Shown one piece after another: positions 26,952 through 35,736 of a DNA stretch of 64,000 nucleotides. The notes under the pieces were generated by a model. It saw nothing but the letters and a program-made list of their open reading frames with translations. It was not told the DNA's origin and made no database searches. Position numbers and translations under genes: made by a program. Source of the stretch: an uncultured Hungatella sp. (GTDB taxonomy: Bacteria > Bacillota > Clostridia > Lachnospirales > Lachnospiraceae). Location: NCBI GenBank assembly GCA_910585435.1, contig CAJUEJ010000001.1, positions 1 through 64,000 of the forward strand. Direction: 5' to 3'. Position 1 is the first letter of the stretch. Every line of letters starts with the position of its first letter.

Positions 26952-27734
26952 ATGCTGTTAGAACAACGTCAGGAAGAAATCGTTCAATTATTGATGAAAG
27001 AAAAAAGTGTTAAGACAAGCACGCTGTGCGGTATGTTTTCTGCTTCGAGGGAAACGATCCGCCGGGATTTGGAAGCCTTGGAAGGGCAGGGAATGCTGAA
27101 GCGGATTCACGGAGGGGCCATGCGGATGGATTCTTCCCCAGACAGCGCCCCGGCTTACACGTCCTTTGACCAGAGAAAGACAGAACATTCCCAGAGCAAA
27201 GAGAAGGTGGCACTGGAGGCCGCCGACCATATTGCGGAGGGGCAGGTGATTGCCTTGGACTGTGGAACCACTTCCCATGAACTGGCCAGAGTGATTAAAA
27301 ACCGTTTCCGTAAGCTTACTGTGGTTACCAATTCTTTGATTATCGCCAACGAGCTGGCTGATGCGGAGGGGATCTCACTGATTTCAACCGGAGGTATTTA
27401 TAACCCGGAGGAAAAAGCATATTTTTCAGATATGGCGACACTGATTTTATCACATATCAATATTGATATTTTATTTCTTACGACCTGCGGAATATCTGCA
27501 AATCGCGGAATTACGTATCAGCGGATGGAGGATTTGGTGGTACAGAATAAATTTATGGAAGCCTCCGATGAGACCATTGTGATTGCAGACAGCTCGAAGC
27601 TGGGTGAGAACTCTCTTGTCCGAATGTGCGGAATCGAGCAGGTGTCGATGATTATTACGGATGCTTCTGCATCTGCAGAACAGGTTGCCGCCTTTGAAGA
27701 AGCAGGAATACATGTGGTGATTTCCAGAAAATAA
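26952..27734 (+). CDS. DeoR/GlpR-family transcriptional regulator
   Basis: A 260-residue repressor. The N-terminal helix-turn-helix reads RQEEIVQLLMKEKSVKTSTL followed by FSASRETIRRDLEAL and the wing LKRIHGGA. The C-terminal sugar-phosphate-sensing domain contains ALDCGTTSHELA and FLTTCGISANRGITY. The frame opens at 26877, but AAGGAGAG before ATG 26952 sets the start. It faces the MFS gene and precedes the phosphodiesterase by 36 bases, so it probably controls both in response to a phosphorylated sugar. Confidence 0.9.
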   Translation: MLLEQRQEEIVQLLMKEKSVKTSTLCGMFSASRETIRRDLEALEGQGMLKRIHGGAMRMDSSPDSAPAYTSFDQRKTEHSQSKEKVALEAADHIAEGQVIALDCGTTSHELARVIKNRFRKLTVVTNSLIIANELADAEGISLISTGGIYNPEEKAYFSDMATLILSHINIDILFLTTCGISANRGITYQRMEDLVVQNKFMEASDETIVIADSSKLGENSLVRMCGIEQVSMIITDASASAEQVAAFEEAGIHVVISRK

Positions 27735-27770
27735 GAAAATATGGTGCAATATGTAATGGAGGAAAAAACG

Positions 27771-28470
27771 ATGAGTGTACAAGCTGAAATGCCTAGTGTT
27801 CTTTTGGTTTCCATAGATGCCCTGAAACCGGAATTTGTCTTTGAACAGAAACGCCTGGGAGTGGAACTGCCGGTGATTACCCGTTATTTTGTGGAGAACG
27901 GACTGACTGCGAAAAACGGAATGAAAAGCGTGTTTCCCACCTTTACGTATCCGTGCCATCAGAGTATGATTACCGAAACCAACCCGGCCGCCCACGGAAT
28001 TGTGAACAATGGGATATTTGACCCTGAAGGAAAGCATATGGGAGCGTGGCACTGGTTTGCCAATGAAAAGGTAACAACATTGTGGGAGGCCGCCAGGGAA
28101 CATGGTTACTGTTCGGCAAGCACTGCATTTCCTACCTCAGTAGGCGCAAAGGGAGATTACATTGCCCCTGAATTCTGGTGGGACGGCTCTGAACTGGACA
28201 GCCGGTTTATCGACGCGGTGGCAAAGCCCCAGGGGCTGATTCGGGAGATGGAGAAAGAGATTGGAACGTACGCAGGGGGACTTGATTTGTCGGATGGCGG
28301 CGATGCCCAGAGAGGAAAAGCAGCGCTGTGGATGCTGAAAAATAAGCTTGCGCCCTGTAAAGGGAAACAGCCGTTTTTCCTTTCCGCCTATTTTGCAAGC
28401 TTTGATGAAAGCGCCCATCAGAACGGGGTATACAGCAGGGAGGCGGCGGAAAGCCTGGAGGATGAAATGG
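27771..28470 (+). pseudogene. type I phosphodiesterase/nucleotide pyrophosphatase, 3' end deleted
   Basis: About 230 residues of an alkaline-phosphatase-superfamily phosphodiesterase: VLLVSIDALKPEFV carries the first metal-ligand Asp, FPTFTYPCHQSMIT the nucleophile Thr region, and SAYFASFDESAHQNGVYS the metal-binding D/H pair. After about SLEDEMG (near 28470) the text becomes nonsense in this frame and stops at 28580, while another frame continues as a sodium:alanine symporter. The last part of the enzyme, including the final His, is absent. GGAGG precedes ATG 27771. The break is a deletion joined to the next entry. Confidence 0.85.
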
Positions 28471-29376
28471 GTAGGGGTATTGGTGGCTGTGCTCTTGTTT
28501 ATCCAGAACGCCGGCGCCACGCTGATTCAGTCCAATACGATTTCCGGAGTGGCAAAGGAAGCATTTTTCCTGCCTCATGAAGCAACGGGAGTCCTTCTGG
28601 CTGTGGTGATGACCTTTGTAATCAGCGGAGGCTTCCAGCACCTGGTTTACACGGCGGAAAAGATTGTGCCGATTATGGCAGGCATGTATGTCCTGTGCGG
28701 GCTGATTGTTTTGGTGCTGCGCATGCCACGGCTTCCGGCAGTGTTGGAATCTATTATCCAGGGGGCATTTACTCTGAAGGCCGGAACAGGCGCGGCGGTT
28801 GGACTGACCATGAAGGAGGCCATGCGCTTTGGAGTTGCCAGAGGCTTGTATTCCAACGAGGCGGGGGAAGGATCGGCAGCGGTTATCCATTCTTCTGCAC
28901 AGGTGGATCATCCTGTGAGACAGGGGCTTTACGGGATTATGGAGGTATTCATTGATACCATGGTTATCTGCAGCACCACCGGCTTTGCCGTTCTGCTTAC
29001 AGGAGTGAATCAAGGCCATACCAATGCCTCGACGCTGGCGGCGGCGGCTTTCGGCAGCGTGCTGCCGGGGATGGATAAGGTGATTTATATCAGCCTGATT
29101 TTATTTGCCGGAACGTCTATGATGAGCCAGTGGTACTTTGGCCATGTCAGCCTTACCTATCTGGGAAAGCCTAAGCTGGCCCTGCTGTACCGGGTGCTGT
29201 TTCCGGTGATGATTATTTTTGGAAGCCTCAGCACCATTGATTTGGTGTGGTTCATTCAGGACTGTGCCCTGGGAGTGCTGATTCTCCCCAATATTATCGC
29301 TTTATTGCTGCTGGGACCGGAGGTGAGAGGGCTTGTGAAGGAATTTACGGCTATCCGGGAGAAGGAGCAGGGATAA
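28462..29376 (+). pseudogene. AGCS sodium:amino-acid symporter, 5' end deleted
   Basis: From about 28465 the frame reads WVGVLVAVLLFIQNAGATLI and QSNTISGVAKEAF, then GLYSNEAGEGSAAVIHSSAQ, a hallmark of the alanine/glycine:cation symporter family, and ends at 29376 with a normal charged tail. Roughly the first 40 percent of the transporter, including the start and first helices, is missing, and no ribosome binding site serves this frame. It is fused out of frame to the phosphodiesterase fragment, so both genes were lost in one deletion. The neighbouring D-serine dehydratase gene suggests the lost transporter carried an amino acid. Confidence 0.85.
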
Positions 29377-29446
29377 AGGGCAAAGGTAAGAAACTTATAA
29401 GAGGAGAAGCGTTTGTGAAACGAAGTTTCATAACTGGAATGGGCTT

Positions 29447-29489
29447 CAACGAATTGGCAGGTGGCGTGAGGCGCCGCGTGTGGTTACAT
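29447..29489. repeat. short dispersed repeat, copy 1 (upstream of dsdA)
   Basis: CAACGA followed by TGGCAGG, GGCG, GA, GCG and GTG blocks matches 56015-56057 at about 80 percent over the aligned span. Both copies lie just upstream of the ribosome binding site of the next gene. A small hairpin (GAAAC/GTTTC) precedes this copy at about 29416. Nature unknown. Confidence 0.45.
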
Positions 29490-29515
29490 TGAATGAAAAG
29501 AAAAGGAGCAGACTC

Positions 29516-30835
29516 ATGAGAAGTGATTTGCAGAATTATATGGATACGATCCCTGCTGTGGCAGATGCTGCTGGGTTAATGGAAACTTTTTGGCTAAACA
29601 GCCGTAGGAAAACCGGAGGACATAAGGAGATAAAGGAAGTGAACCCGGAGCAGATCCGGGACGCAAGCCAGAGGCTTCTGCGCTTTGCGCCGTACTTAAA
29701 AACCGTGTTTCCGGAGCTGGAAAAGACGGACGGGATTATTGAATCAGAGCTGCGGGCAATTCCTGCCATGCAGGCCTGGCTGGAGCAGACTTACAACACC
29801 AGGATAGAAGGGAAGCTGCTGTTAAAGATGGACAGCGACCTTCCGGTGTCTGGTTCAGTGAAAGCAAGAGGGGGAATCTACGAGGTGTTAAAGCATGCCG
29901 AGGACCTGGCGCTGGAATCTGGTATGCTGAAAGAGTCGGATGATTACAGTATTTTGGCAGAACCGGAATTTAAAGAGTTTTTCGGGCGCCATACCATCCA
30001 GGTGGGCAGCACGGGGAACCTGGGGATGAGTATCGGGATTATGAGTGCAAAGCTGGGCTTCCGTGTGATTGTACACATGTCTGCAGATGCCAAGCAGTGG
30101 AAAAAGGATCTGCTGCGCAGCAGAGGCGTGGAGGTCATTGAATACGCAGATGATTACTGTGCGGCGGTAGAGCAGGGGCGGAAGAATTCAGATGCAGATC
30201 CTATGAGCTATTTTGTGGATGATGAGAATTCCCAGACCCTGTTTATGGGATACAGTGTTGCAGGGGAGCGGCTGAAGGCGCAGCTTGAGCAGCAGCAGAT
30301 CCCGGTGGATGAGGAGCATCCGCTGTTTCTTTACATTCCCTGCGGAATCGGAGGTGCTCCAGGAGGAATCACTTATGGAGTGAAGCAGATATTCGGCGAC
30401 CATGTGCACTGCTTCTTTACGGAGCCGACCCATGCCTGCTGTATGCTTCTGGGAATGGCCACAGGCCTTCATGACAAAGTAAGCGTAAAGGATTTTGAAA
30501 TTGACGGAAGGACCGATGCAGACGGTTTGGCTGTAGGCCGCCCCTCTGCATTTGTAGGCAGGGTGGTGGAGCCTGTCCTGTCCGGCATTGCCACAATCCA
30601 GGATGAAAAGCTGTATGATCTGATGCGGGGGCTTTTGAAGGAAGAGAATATTTTCATTGAACCCAGCTCCTGTGCCGCCTTTGCCGCGCTGATCCGGGGA
30701 GAAGATATGAAGGCATATATGGAATCCAACGGGCTTGGAGGAAAGATGAACCAGGCCACCCATATCGCATGGGCTACCGGCGGAAGTATGGTTCCGGAGG
30801 AAATGAAGAAAATTTACCGGGAAACCGGGCTGTAG
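29516..30835 (+). CDS. dsdA: D-serine dehydratase
   Basis: A 439-residue PLP enzyme that deaminates D-serine to pyruvate and ammonia in the cytoplasm. The PLP lysine lies in PVSGSVKARGGIYEVLK (about residue 117), and the glycine-rich phosphate loop in QVGSTGNLGMSIG (about 166). Length equals the E. coli DsdA class. The open frame begins at 29480, but AAGGAGC before ATG 29516 sets the start. It follows the deleted amino-acid symporter, which may once have supplied its substrate, and precedes a HAD phosphatase by six bases. Confidence 0.92.
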   Translation: MRSDLQNYMDTIPAVADAAGLMETFWLNSRRKTGGHKEIKEVNPEQIRDASQRLLRFAPYLKTVFPELEKTDGIIESELRAIPAMQAWLEQTYNTRIEGKLLLKMDSDLPVSGSVKARGGIYEVLKHAEDLALESGMLKESDDYSILAEPEFKEFFGRHTIQVGSTGNLGMSIGIMSAKLGFRVIVHMSADAKQWKKDLLRSRGVEVIEYADDYCAAVEQGRKNSDADPMSYFVDDENSQTLFMGYSVAGERLKAQLEQQQIPVDEEHPLFLYIPCGIGGAPGGITYGVKQIFGDHVHCFFTEPTHACCMLLGMATGLHDKVSVKDFEIDGRTDADGLAVGRPSAFVGRVVEPVLSGIATIQDEKLYDLMRGLLKEENIFIEPSSCAAFAALIRGEDMKAYMESNGLGGKMNQATHIAWATGGSMVPEEMKKIYRETGL

Positions 30836-30841
30836 GCGGCT

Positions 30842-31648
30842 ATGAAATATCGGTTATTGGTGCTGGATATTGACGGAACTGTGACGAATTCACAAAAGGA
30901 AGTGACGGAAAAGACGAGAAAGGCAATTCTTGGGCTGGAGGAAAGGGGGATCCGCGTGGCAATCGCTTCGGGGCGTCATCCCCAGGGGGTGCTTCCCATT
31001 GCCAGAATTCTGGATTTCCATCAATTCGGCAACTTTATTCTTGCATTTAACGGAGCAAGGATTATGGATGTCCGGCAAAATACCTGCGTTTATGAGCGGA
31101 GGCTTCCGCCCTTTCTTCCGGCAAGGCTGTGGAAGGATGCCAAAAACTATGGCCTGGGAATTTCAACCTACACAGAAAATGCGCTGATTGCAGGAACCAG
31201 GCCGGATCCGTATATGGAGCTGGAATCACGGATCAGTCATATCCCCATTGAATATCATGAAGATTTCTGCCGTTTTGTGGATTTTCCCGTAAATGGCTGT
31301 CTGTTTACCGGTTCACCGGAGGATATAGAAGCCATAGAGCCAGTGTTGTCCTGCCGGTATTTTCATGAGACCCAGATTTTCCGCTCAGAACCGTGTTTTC
31401 TGGAGGTGGTTTCCAAAAATGTGGACAAGGCATACAGCTTAAAGCATCTGCTGGAAAAGCTGGGAATTGCCAGGGAGGAGATGGTCTGCTGCGGCGACAG
31501 CTTCAATGATATCTCCATGATCCGCTATGCCGGATTGGGGGTAGCCATGGCAAATGCCCAGGAGAAGGTGAAGGATATAGCCAATTATATTACGGAACAG
31601 GATAATGACCATGACGGGATCGCCGAAGTGATTGAACGCTTTTTTTAA
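30842..31648 (+). CDS. Cof-type HAD-superfamily phosphatase
   Basis: A 268-residue cytoplasmic phosphatase of the HAD IIB (Cof) group. LDIDGTVTNS carries the nucleophile Asp, AIASGRHP is motif II, and GDSFNDISMIRYAGLGVAMA the metal-binding motif IV. Such enzymes dephosphorylate sugar phosphates or cofactors; the substrate is not predictable. It is six bases from dsdA and probably co-transcribed, ending at a clear terminator. Confidence 0.9.
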   Translation: MKYRLLVLDIDGTVTNSQKEVTEKTRKAILGLEERGIRVAIASGRHPQGVLPIARILDFHQFGNFILAFNGARIMDVRQNTCVYERRLPPFLPARLWKDAKNYGLGISTYTENALIAGTRPDPYMELESRISHIPIEYHEDFCRFVDFPVNGCLFTGSPEDIEAIEPVLSCRYFHETQIFRSEPCFLEVVSKNVDKAYSLKHLLEKLGIAREEMVCCGDSFNDISMIRYAGLGVAMANAQEKVKDIANYITEQDNDHDGIAEVIERFF

Positions 31649-31667
31649 TATGAGAGGAAACCACAGA

Positions 31668-31710
31668 AGAGGATGATGCAAAAAGCTGCTGTTTGCATCA
31701 TCCTCTTTCG
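31668..31710 (+). terminator. Rho-independent terminator
   Basis: AGAGGATGATGCAAA pairs with TTTGCATCATCCTCT across an eight-base loop, followed by TTTCGT. It ends the dsdA-HAD transcript ahead of nrdR. Confidence 0.85.
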
Positions 31711-31781
31711 TCATAAAATAAAATCTTGCCAATTACTTTTGAATCGGTTAAAATAAGAAAAAAGAGCGGGAGGAAATGCCA

Positions 31782-32234
31782 GTGAAGTGTCCATATTGCA
31801 GCGAAGACGACACCAAAGTGATTGACTCCAGGCCTGCGGATGACAACAGTTCTATCCGGAGACGGCGTCAGTGCGAGAAGTGCGGAAAACGGTTTACAAC
31901 GTATGAAAAGTTAGAAACCATGCCCCTTATGGTAATCAAAAAAGATAATTCCAGAGAAGTCTACGACCGCTCCAAGATTGAGGCAGGCATTCTCCGTTCC
32001 TGCCACAAGCGGCCGGTATCGCCCCAGCAGATCAATGCCATGGTGGATGAGATTGAAAACTGGATTTTCAACCTGGAAGAAAAAGAGGTGGAGACCTCTG
32101 CCATCGGCGAGAGGGTCATGGAGAAGCTGAAGGATATGGATGAGGTGGCCTACGTCCGTTTCGCATCTGTTTACCGGGAATTTAAAGATGTAAACACCTT
32201 TATGGAGGAGCTGGGAAAGCTGCTGAAGAAATAA
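31782..32234 (+). CDS. nrdR: transcriptional repressor NrdR
   Basis: A 150-residue repressor of ribonucleotide reductase genes. The N-terminal zinc ribbon reads MKCPYC and CEKCGKRFTTYE, and the following ATP-cone (residues ~48-138) senses dATP/ATP. The GTG at 31782 is chosen: it gives the family start MKCPYC and lies eight bases after GGGAGG, whereas the upstream ATG 31776 is too close to that site. It starts a run of housekeeping genes. It would bind NrdR boxes elsewhere; none was seen here. Confidence 0.95.
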   Translation: MKCPYCSEDDTKVIDSRPADDNSSIRRRRQCEKCGKRFTTYEKLETMPLMVIKKDNSREVYDRSKIEAGILRSCHKRPVSPQQINAMVDEIENWIFNLEEKEVETSAIGERVMEKLKDMDEVAYVRFASVYREFKDVNTFMEELGKLLKK

Positions 32235-32262
32235 GGAGAATAGCAGCAGGAAAGGATACTGT

Positions 32263-32772
32263 ATGCTGGAAATATTTTATCCCAAGAGGATGGCGGAGTC
32301 CGCGTATGAGATTCCCTACAAAAAACTATATGACAGCGGAATCCGGGGTGTGATTTTCGACATTGACAATACCCTGGTGCCCCACGGAGCCCCGGCTGAT
32401 CAAAGGGCTCTTTCTCTGTTTGCAGACTTTCACCGCATGGGCATGAAGACCTGCCTGCTGTCCAACAATAAGGAACCCCGGGTGGCCTCCTTCGCAGCCC
32501 AGGTAGACTCCCCCTACATATATAAAGGAGGAAAGCCGTCAGTAAAAGGCTACCAGGAAAGCATGAAAAAAATGGGAACCACGGTTTCCGACACCATTTT
32601 CGTAGGAGACCAGCTGTTCACCGACGTATACGGCGCCAACCGCACCGGCCTGTACAGCTACCTGGTAAAGCCCATCCACCCCAAAGAAGAGATTCAGATT
32701 GTACTGAAACGCTATTTAGAAGCAATCGTACTGTTTTTCTATAAAAGAAGCCTTAAGAGGAACCAGACATGA
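32263..32772 (+). CDS. yqeG: YqeG-family HAD-IIIA phosphatase
   Basis: A 169-residue cytoplasmic phosphatase. FDIDNTLVPHGAP carries the DxDNT nucleophile motif of the YqeG group, LLSNNKEPR motif II and FVGDQLFTDVYGANRTGL motif IV. Relatives sit beside aroE or ribosome-associated GTPases; the substrate is uncertain, with phosphatidylglycerophosphate proposed for some. Its stop overlaps aroE by four bases (ATGA), so the two are translationally coupled. The last third shows the C-rich composition of the aro genes that follow. Confidence 0.88.
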   Translation: MLEIFYPKRMAESAYEIPYKKLYDSGIRGVIFDIDNTLVPHGAPADQRALSLFADFHRMGMKTCLLSNNKEPRVASFAAQVDSPYIYKGGKPSVKGYQESMKKMGTTVSDTIFVGDQLFTDVYGANRTGLYSYLVKPIHPKEEIQIVLKRYLEAIVLFFYKRSLKRNQT

Positions 32773-33644
32773 CAATCAGCGGAAATGCCAAAGTATGCGG
32801 AGTCATAGGAAACCCGGTAGGTCATTCCCTGTCTCCCATGATGCAGAACTATTTTGCAGAAAAACTAAATCTTGATTTTGCCTACATTCCCTGTAACGTG
32901 CCGGACGAACAGGTAGGAGAAGCCATCCGTGGAATCTACGCCCTTGGCTTTCAGGGGCTCAACGTAACCGTCCCCCACAAACAGAGAGTCATGCCCCATC
33001 TTCTGGAGATTGACGAGGCCGCCAGATGCATCGGAGCCGTCAACACCCTGGTCCGCATGGAAGGCGGCTACAAAGGCTACAACACAGACGCAGAAGGCCT
33101 TTACAGAGCCCTCAAAAGACAGGGGATTCAGGTTGCCGGCCAGGACTGTCTCCTCATCGGAGCCGGAGGCGCCGCAAAAGCCGTCGCCTACATGCTGATG
33201 AAACACCAAGCCAAATCCATAGCCATCCTGAACCGCAGCCCCGAAAAAGCCCGGCTTCTTGCCGACCAGATGAACCGTCAGTTTGGAAGAAACACCATAA
33301 AAGCCATGGCCCTGTCAGACTACCAAAACCTGGAAGCCCCCTCCTATCTGGCCATCCAGACCACCAGTGTGGGAATGCACCCCCACCCCGGCCATGCCGC
33401 CATCGAAGATCCCACATTCTACAAAAAGATCCACACCGCCATAGACATCATCTATACCCCGTCCCGAACCCGCTTCATGGAACTGGTAAAAGAAGCAGGC
33501 GGCCAGGCCTTCAACGGTCTGGATATGCTGATCTATCAGGGAATCATCGCCTTCGAGCTATGGAACCCCAACGTGAGCATCACCGACGAGACAGTAGATG
33601 AAATCCGGGTCATGATGAAAAAAAGACTGGAAGGAAAAAGCTGA
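32769..33644 (+). CDS. aroE: shikimate dehydrogenase
   Basis: A 291-residue NADPH enzyme reducing 3-dehydroshikimate to shikimate. GNPVGHSLSPMMQNYF near the N-terminus binds shikimate, NVTVPHK (about 64) holds the catalytic Lys, and LIGAGGAAKAVAY (about 125) is the nucleotide-binding loop. The C-terminal LDMLIYQGIIAFELW is conserved. It overlaps yqeG and lies six bases before aroK, forming an aromatic-acid operon. The coding strand is unusually rich in C relative to G. Confidence 0.95.
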   Translation: MTISGNAKVCGVIGNPVGHSLSPMMQNYFAEKLNLDFAYIPCNVPDEQVGEAIRGIYALGFQGLNVTVPHKQRVMPHLLEIDEAARCIGAVNTLVRMEGGYKGYNTDAEGLYRALKRQGIQVAGQDCLLIGAGGAAKAVAYMLMKHQAKSIAILNRSPEKARLLADQMNRQFGRNTIKAMALSDYQNLEAPSYLAIQTTSVGMHPHPGHAAIEDPTFYKKIHTAIDIIYTPSRTRFMELVKEAGGQAFNGLDMLIYQGIIAFELWNPNVSITDETVDEIRVMMKKRLEGKS

Positions 33645-33649
33645 ACCAC

Positions 33650-34183
33650 ATGGAAAAAACCATTATACTCACAGGCTTCATGGGAGCCGGAAAAACCTCC
33701 GTAGGAAAAACCCTGGCCCAAAAAACAGGCCTGAAGCTTTTAGACACAGACAAACTTATTGAAAAACAAGAAGGAACAACCATCAGCCGCATATTCCAAA
33801 CCCAGGGCGAAGAAGCCTTCCGCAAGGCAGAGACCAACATACTGAAATCCCTTCTAAAAACCAAAGAAAAAACCAAAGAACCAGCCATCATATCCGTAGG
33901 CGGAGGCCTCCCCCTAAGAGAAGAAAACCAGACCCTCCTAAAAAACCTGGGCCTGGTTATATACCTTCAGATTCAGCCATCCACAGTACTAAAGCGCCTG
34001 AAAGGAGACACCTCCCGCCCCCTGCTACAAGGCGGAGACGCACAAGAAAAAGTAACCACCCTCCTCACCCAACGCGCCCCCATCTACCAAAAAGCCGCCC
34101 ACCTATCCATCGACGTGGACAATAAGACCCTAAACCAAATAGCCGAAGAAATCCTGCTCCAAAGCAATATAATATCCCCTTAA
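33650..34183 (+). CDS. aroK: shikimate kinase
   Basis: A 177-residue cytoplasmic kinase phosphorylating shikimate. GFMGAGKTSVGKTLA is the Walker A loop, LLDTDKLIEKQEG carries the shikimate-binding Asp, and VGGGLPLREEN the Gly-rich substrate loop; SRPLL is the lid Arg region. Leu codons are often CTA and third positions favour C or A, unlike genes either side of the aro block. A 357-base gap with a nested inverted repeat separates it from aroQ. Confidence 0.95.
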   Translation: MEKTIILTGFMGAGKTSVGKTLAQKTGLKLLDTDKLIEKQEGTTISRIFQTQGEEAFRKAETNILKSLLKTKEKTKEPAIISVGGGLPLREENQTLLKNLGLVIYLQIQPSTVLKRLKGDTSRPLLQGGDAQEKVTTLLTQRAPIYQKAAHLSIDVDNKTLNQIAEEILLQSNIISP

Positions 34184-34292
34184 AAACTTAAAGCTACCCG
34201 TCAGCCCGAAATCAATCATAAAAGAGCACCCAATTCCCCGCTCTACAGCCAATGACCCAGCCAGCACCAACACTTTAGCCGGCCAGCCACCA

Positions 34293-34491
34293 GCTCAGGA
34301 CAAGGTTTCCTTTCATTTGCATTTGCAGGAGGCATAGAACCTCTTAGCTTTCGGGAATCTGCGTTAGGAGCAAAAATCCGCATGTCTGAGCGGAGCGAGT
34401 TCGGATTTTTGCTCCTGCTTTTAGCAGATTTCCGAAAGCTTAGAGATTCTGGCTCCGAAACCCGCAAATGAAAGGAAACCTTGTCCTGAGC
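34293..34491. repeat. nested long inverted repeat between aroK and aroQ
   Basis: The outer arms 34293-34320 and 34464-34491 are 28-base perfect complements (GCTCAGGACAAGG... and ...CCTTGTCCTGAGC). Inside, CTCTTAGCTTTCGGGAATC (from about 34342) pairs with the segment ending near 34446, with one mismatch and one G-T, and GGAGCAAAAATCCG pairs with CGGATTTTTGCTCC around a tip TCTGAGCGGAGCGAG. A single ~200-base rod with bulges results. It shares no core sequence with the other repeat family here. It may end the aroK transcript or be an RNA of its own. The rest of 34184-34540 shows nothing else. Confidence 0.9.
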
Positions 34492-34540
34492 GTATCTCCC
34501 GCATCAACCCAAAACCCAAAACCAGGAGGACCCCAAAAAA

Positions 34541-34975
34541 ATGAAAATCCTAATCTTAAACGGCCCCAACCTAAACTTCCTAGGAATCCGCGAAAAAGGA
34601 ATCTACGGAACCCAGAATTACGAATCCCTCACCACCCTTCTGCAGCAAAAAGCCCAAAAAGAAGGCCACCATCTGGACATATTCCAGAGCAACCACGAAG
34701 GCGCCCTCATCGACAAAATCCAGGAAGCCTACCACAACAACACCGAAGGAATCATCATCAACCCCGGCGCCTTCACCCACTACAGCTACGCCCTCCGGGA
34801 CGCCCTGGCATCCATAGAAATCCCCAAAATCGAGGTTCACATCTCCAACGTCCACAAACGGGAAGAATTCCGCCACACATCCGTAACCGCCCCTGTCTGC
34901 ACCGGACAGATCGTGGGATTAGGCCTTCACGGCTATCTTTTAGCCATGGATTATCTAACCGCAGCAAGAAATTGA
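34541..34975 (+). CDS. aroQ: 3-dehydroquinate dehydratase, type II
   Basis: A 144-residue enzyme converting 3-dehydroquinate to 3-dehydroshikimate; type II enzymes form dodecamers. NGPNLNFLGIREKGIYG contains the catalytic Arg and Tyr, INPGAFTHYSYALRDAL the substrate loop, and VHISNVHKREEFRHTS the catalytic His region. CAGGAGG precedes the ATG. It completes the aroE-aroK-aroQ set but is separated by the nested inverted repeat. The coding strand is C-rich like its neighbours, and this ends sharply before efp. Confidence 0.95.
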   Translation: MKILILNGPNLNFLGIREKGIYGTQNYESLTTLLQQKAQKEGHHLDIFQSNHEGALIDKIQEAYHNNTEGIIINPGAFTHYSYALRDALASIEIPKIEVHISNVHKREEFRHTSVTAPVCTGQIVGLGLHGYLLAMDYLTAARN

Positions 34976-34985
34976 CAAAAAAGTG

Positions 34986-35014
34986 TTGAAAATACCGCAT
35001 ATATAGTTTAAAAT
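34986..35014 (+). promoter_or_regulatory. sigma-A promoter of efp
   Basis: TTGAAA at 34986 and TAAAAT at 35009 are spaced by 17 bases, giving a near-consensus vegetative promoter 77 bases before the efp start. A TTGACA at 34972 overlaps the aroQ stop but has no matching -10. Confidence 0.75.
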
Positions 35015-35090
35015 AAGGAGAATGAATACAGATACTCCCAAAATCAGGGAACTGGTGAGTATATAGAGAGCTTAAGGAGGAATATCATTT

Positions 35091-35648
35091 ATGATATCTG
35101 CAGGTGATTTTAGAAACGGTATTACCTTAGAGATTGATGGAAACGTATATCAGATTATGGAGTTTCAGCATGTAAAGCCAGGAAAGGGCGCTGCTTTCGT
35201 AAGAACCAAGATTAAGAACGTCATGAGCGGCGGCGTAGTGGAGAAGACCTTCCGTCCTACAGAAAAATTCCCGGCTGCAAGAATCGACAGAGTGGACATG
35301 CAGTATTTATATGCTGACGGTGATTTATTTAACTTCATGGATATGAATACCTACGAGCAGATTGCGCTGAACACAGAGACCATCGGCGATGCCTTAAAGT
35401 TTGTAAAAGAAAACGACATGTGCAAGATTTGTTCATACAACGGCAAGGTATTTTCCGTAGAGCCCCCTTTATTTGTAGAGCTGGAGATCACAGACACAGA
35501 GCCGGGATTTAAAGGCGATACCGCAACAGGCGCAACCAAGCCGGCAGTGGTGGAGACAGGCGCAACCGTATACGTTCCCCTGTTCGTAGACAGAGGCGAC
35601 AAGATTAAGATTGACACCCGTACCGGAGAATACTTATCAAGAGTATAA
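35091..35648 (+). CDS. efp: translation elongation factor P
   Basis: A 185-residue three-domain factor that relieves ribosomes stalled at proline runs. HVKPGKGAAFVRTK holds the tip residue (Lys of GKG) that is modified in some bacteria, and the C-terminal GDKIKIDTRTGEYLSR is the family signature. AAGGAGG precedes the ATG. It has its own promoter and a terminator 13 bases after its stop. Normal length and G-rich coding strand. Confidence 0.97.
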   Translation: MISAGDFRNGITLEIDGNVYQIMEFQHVKPGKGAAFVRTKIKNVMSGGVVEKTFRPTEKFPAARIDRVDMQYLYADGDLFNFMDMNTYEQIALNTETIGDALKFVKENDMCKICSYNGKVFSVEPPLFVELEITDTEPGFKGDTATGATKPAVVETGATVYVPLFVDRGDKIKIDTRTGEYLSRV

Positions 35649-35660
35649 GGACGGAAAGAC

Positions 35661-35700
35661 AACCTGTATGGAGTCAAAGGATTTCATACAGGTTTTGCTT
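35661..35700 (+). terminator. Rho-independent terminator after efp
   Basis: AACCTGTATG (35661-35670) pairs with CATACAGGTT (35685-35694), followed by TTTTGCTTT. Confidence 0.8.
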
Positions 35701-35736
35701 TCCTATTACAAATTATCAGATTCAGAGGAGAATATT

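Noticed and set aside
33026..33601. 191-residue Arg/His/Pro-rich frame inside aroE
   Set aside because: Shadow frame caused by the C-rich composition; aroE is clearly the real gene.
34468..34989. 173-residue Pro/Arg-rich frame covering aroQ
   Set aside because: Shadow of aroQ starting inside the inverted repeat; low-complexity and no family match.
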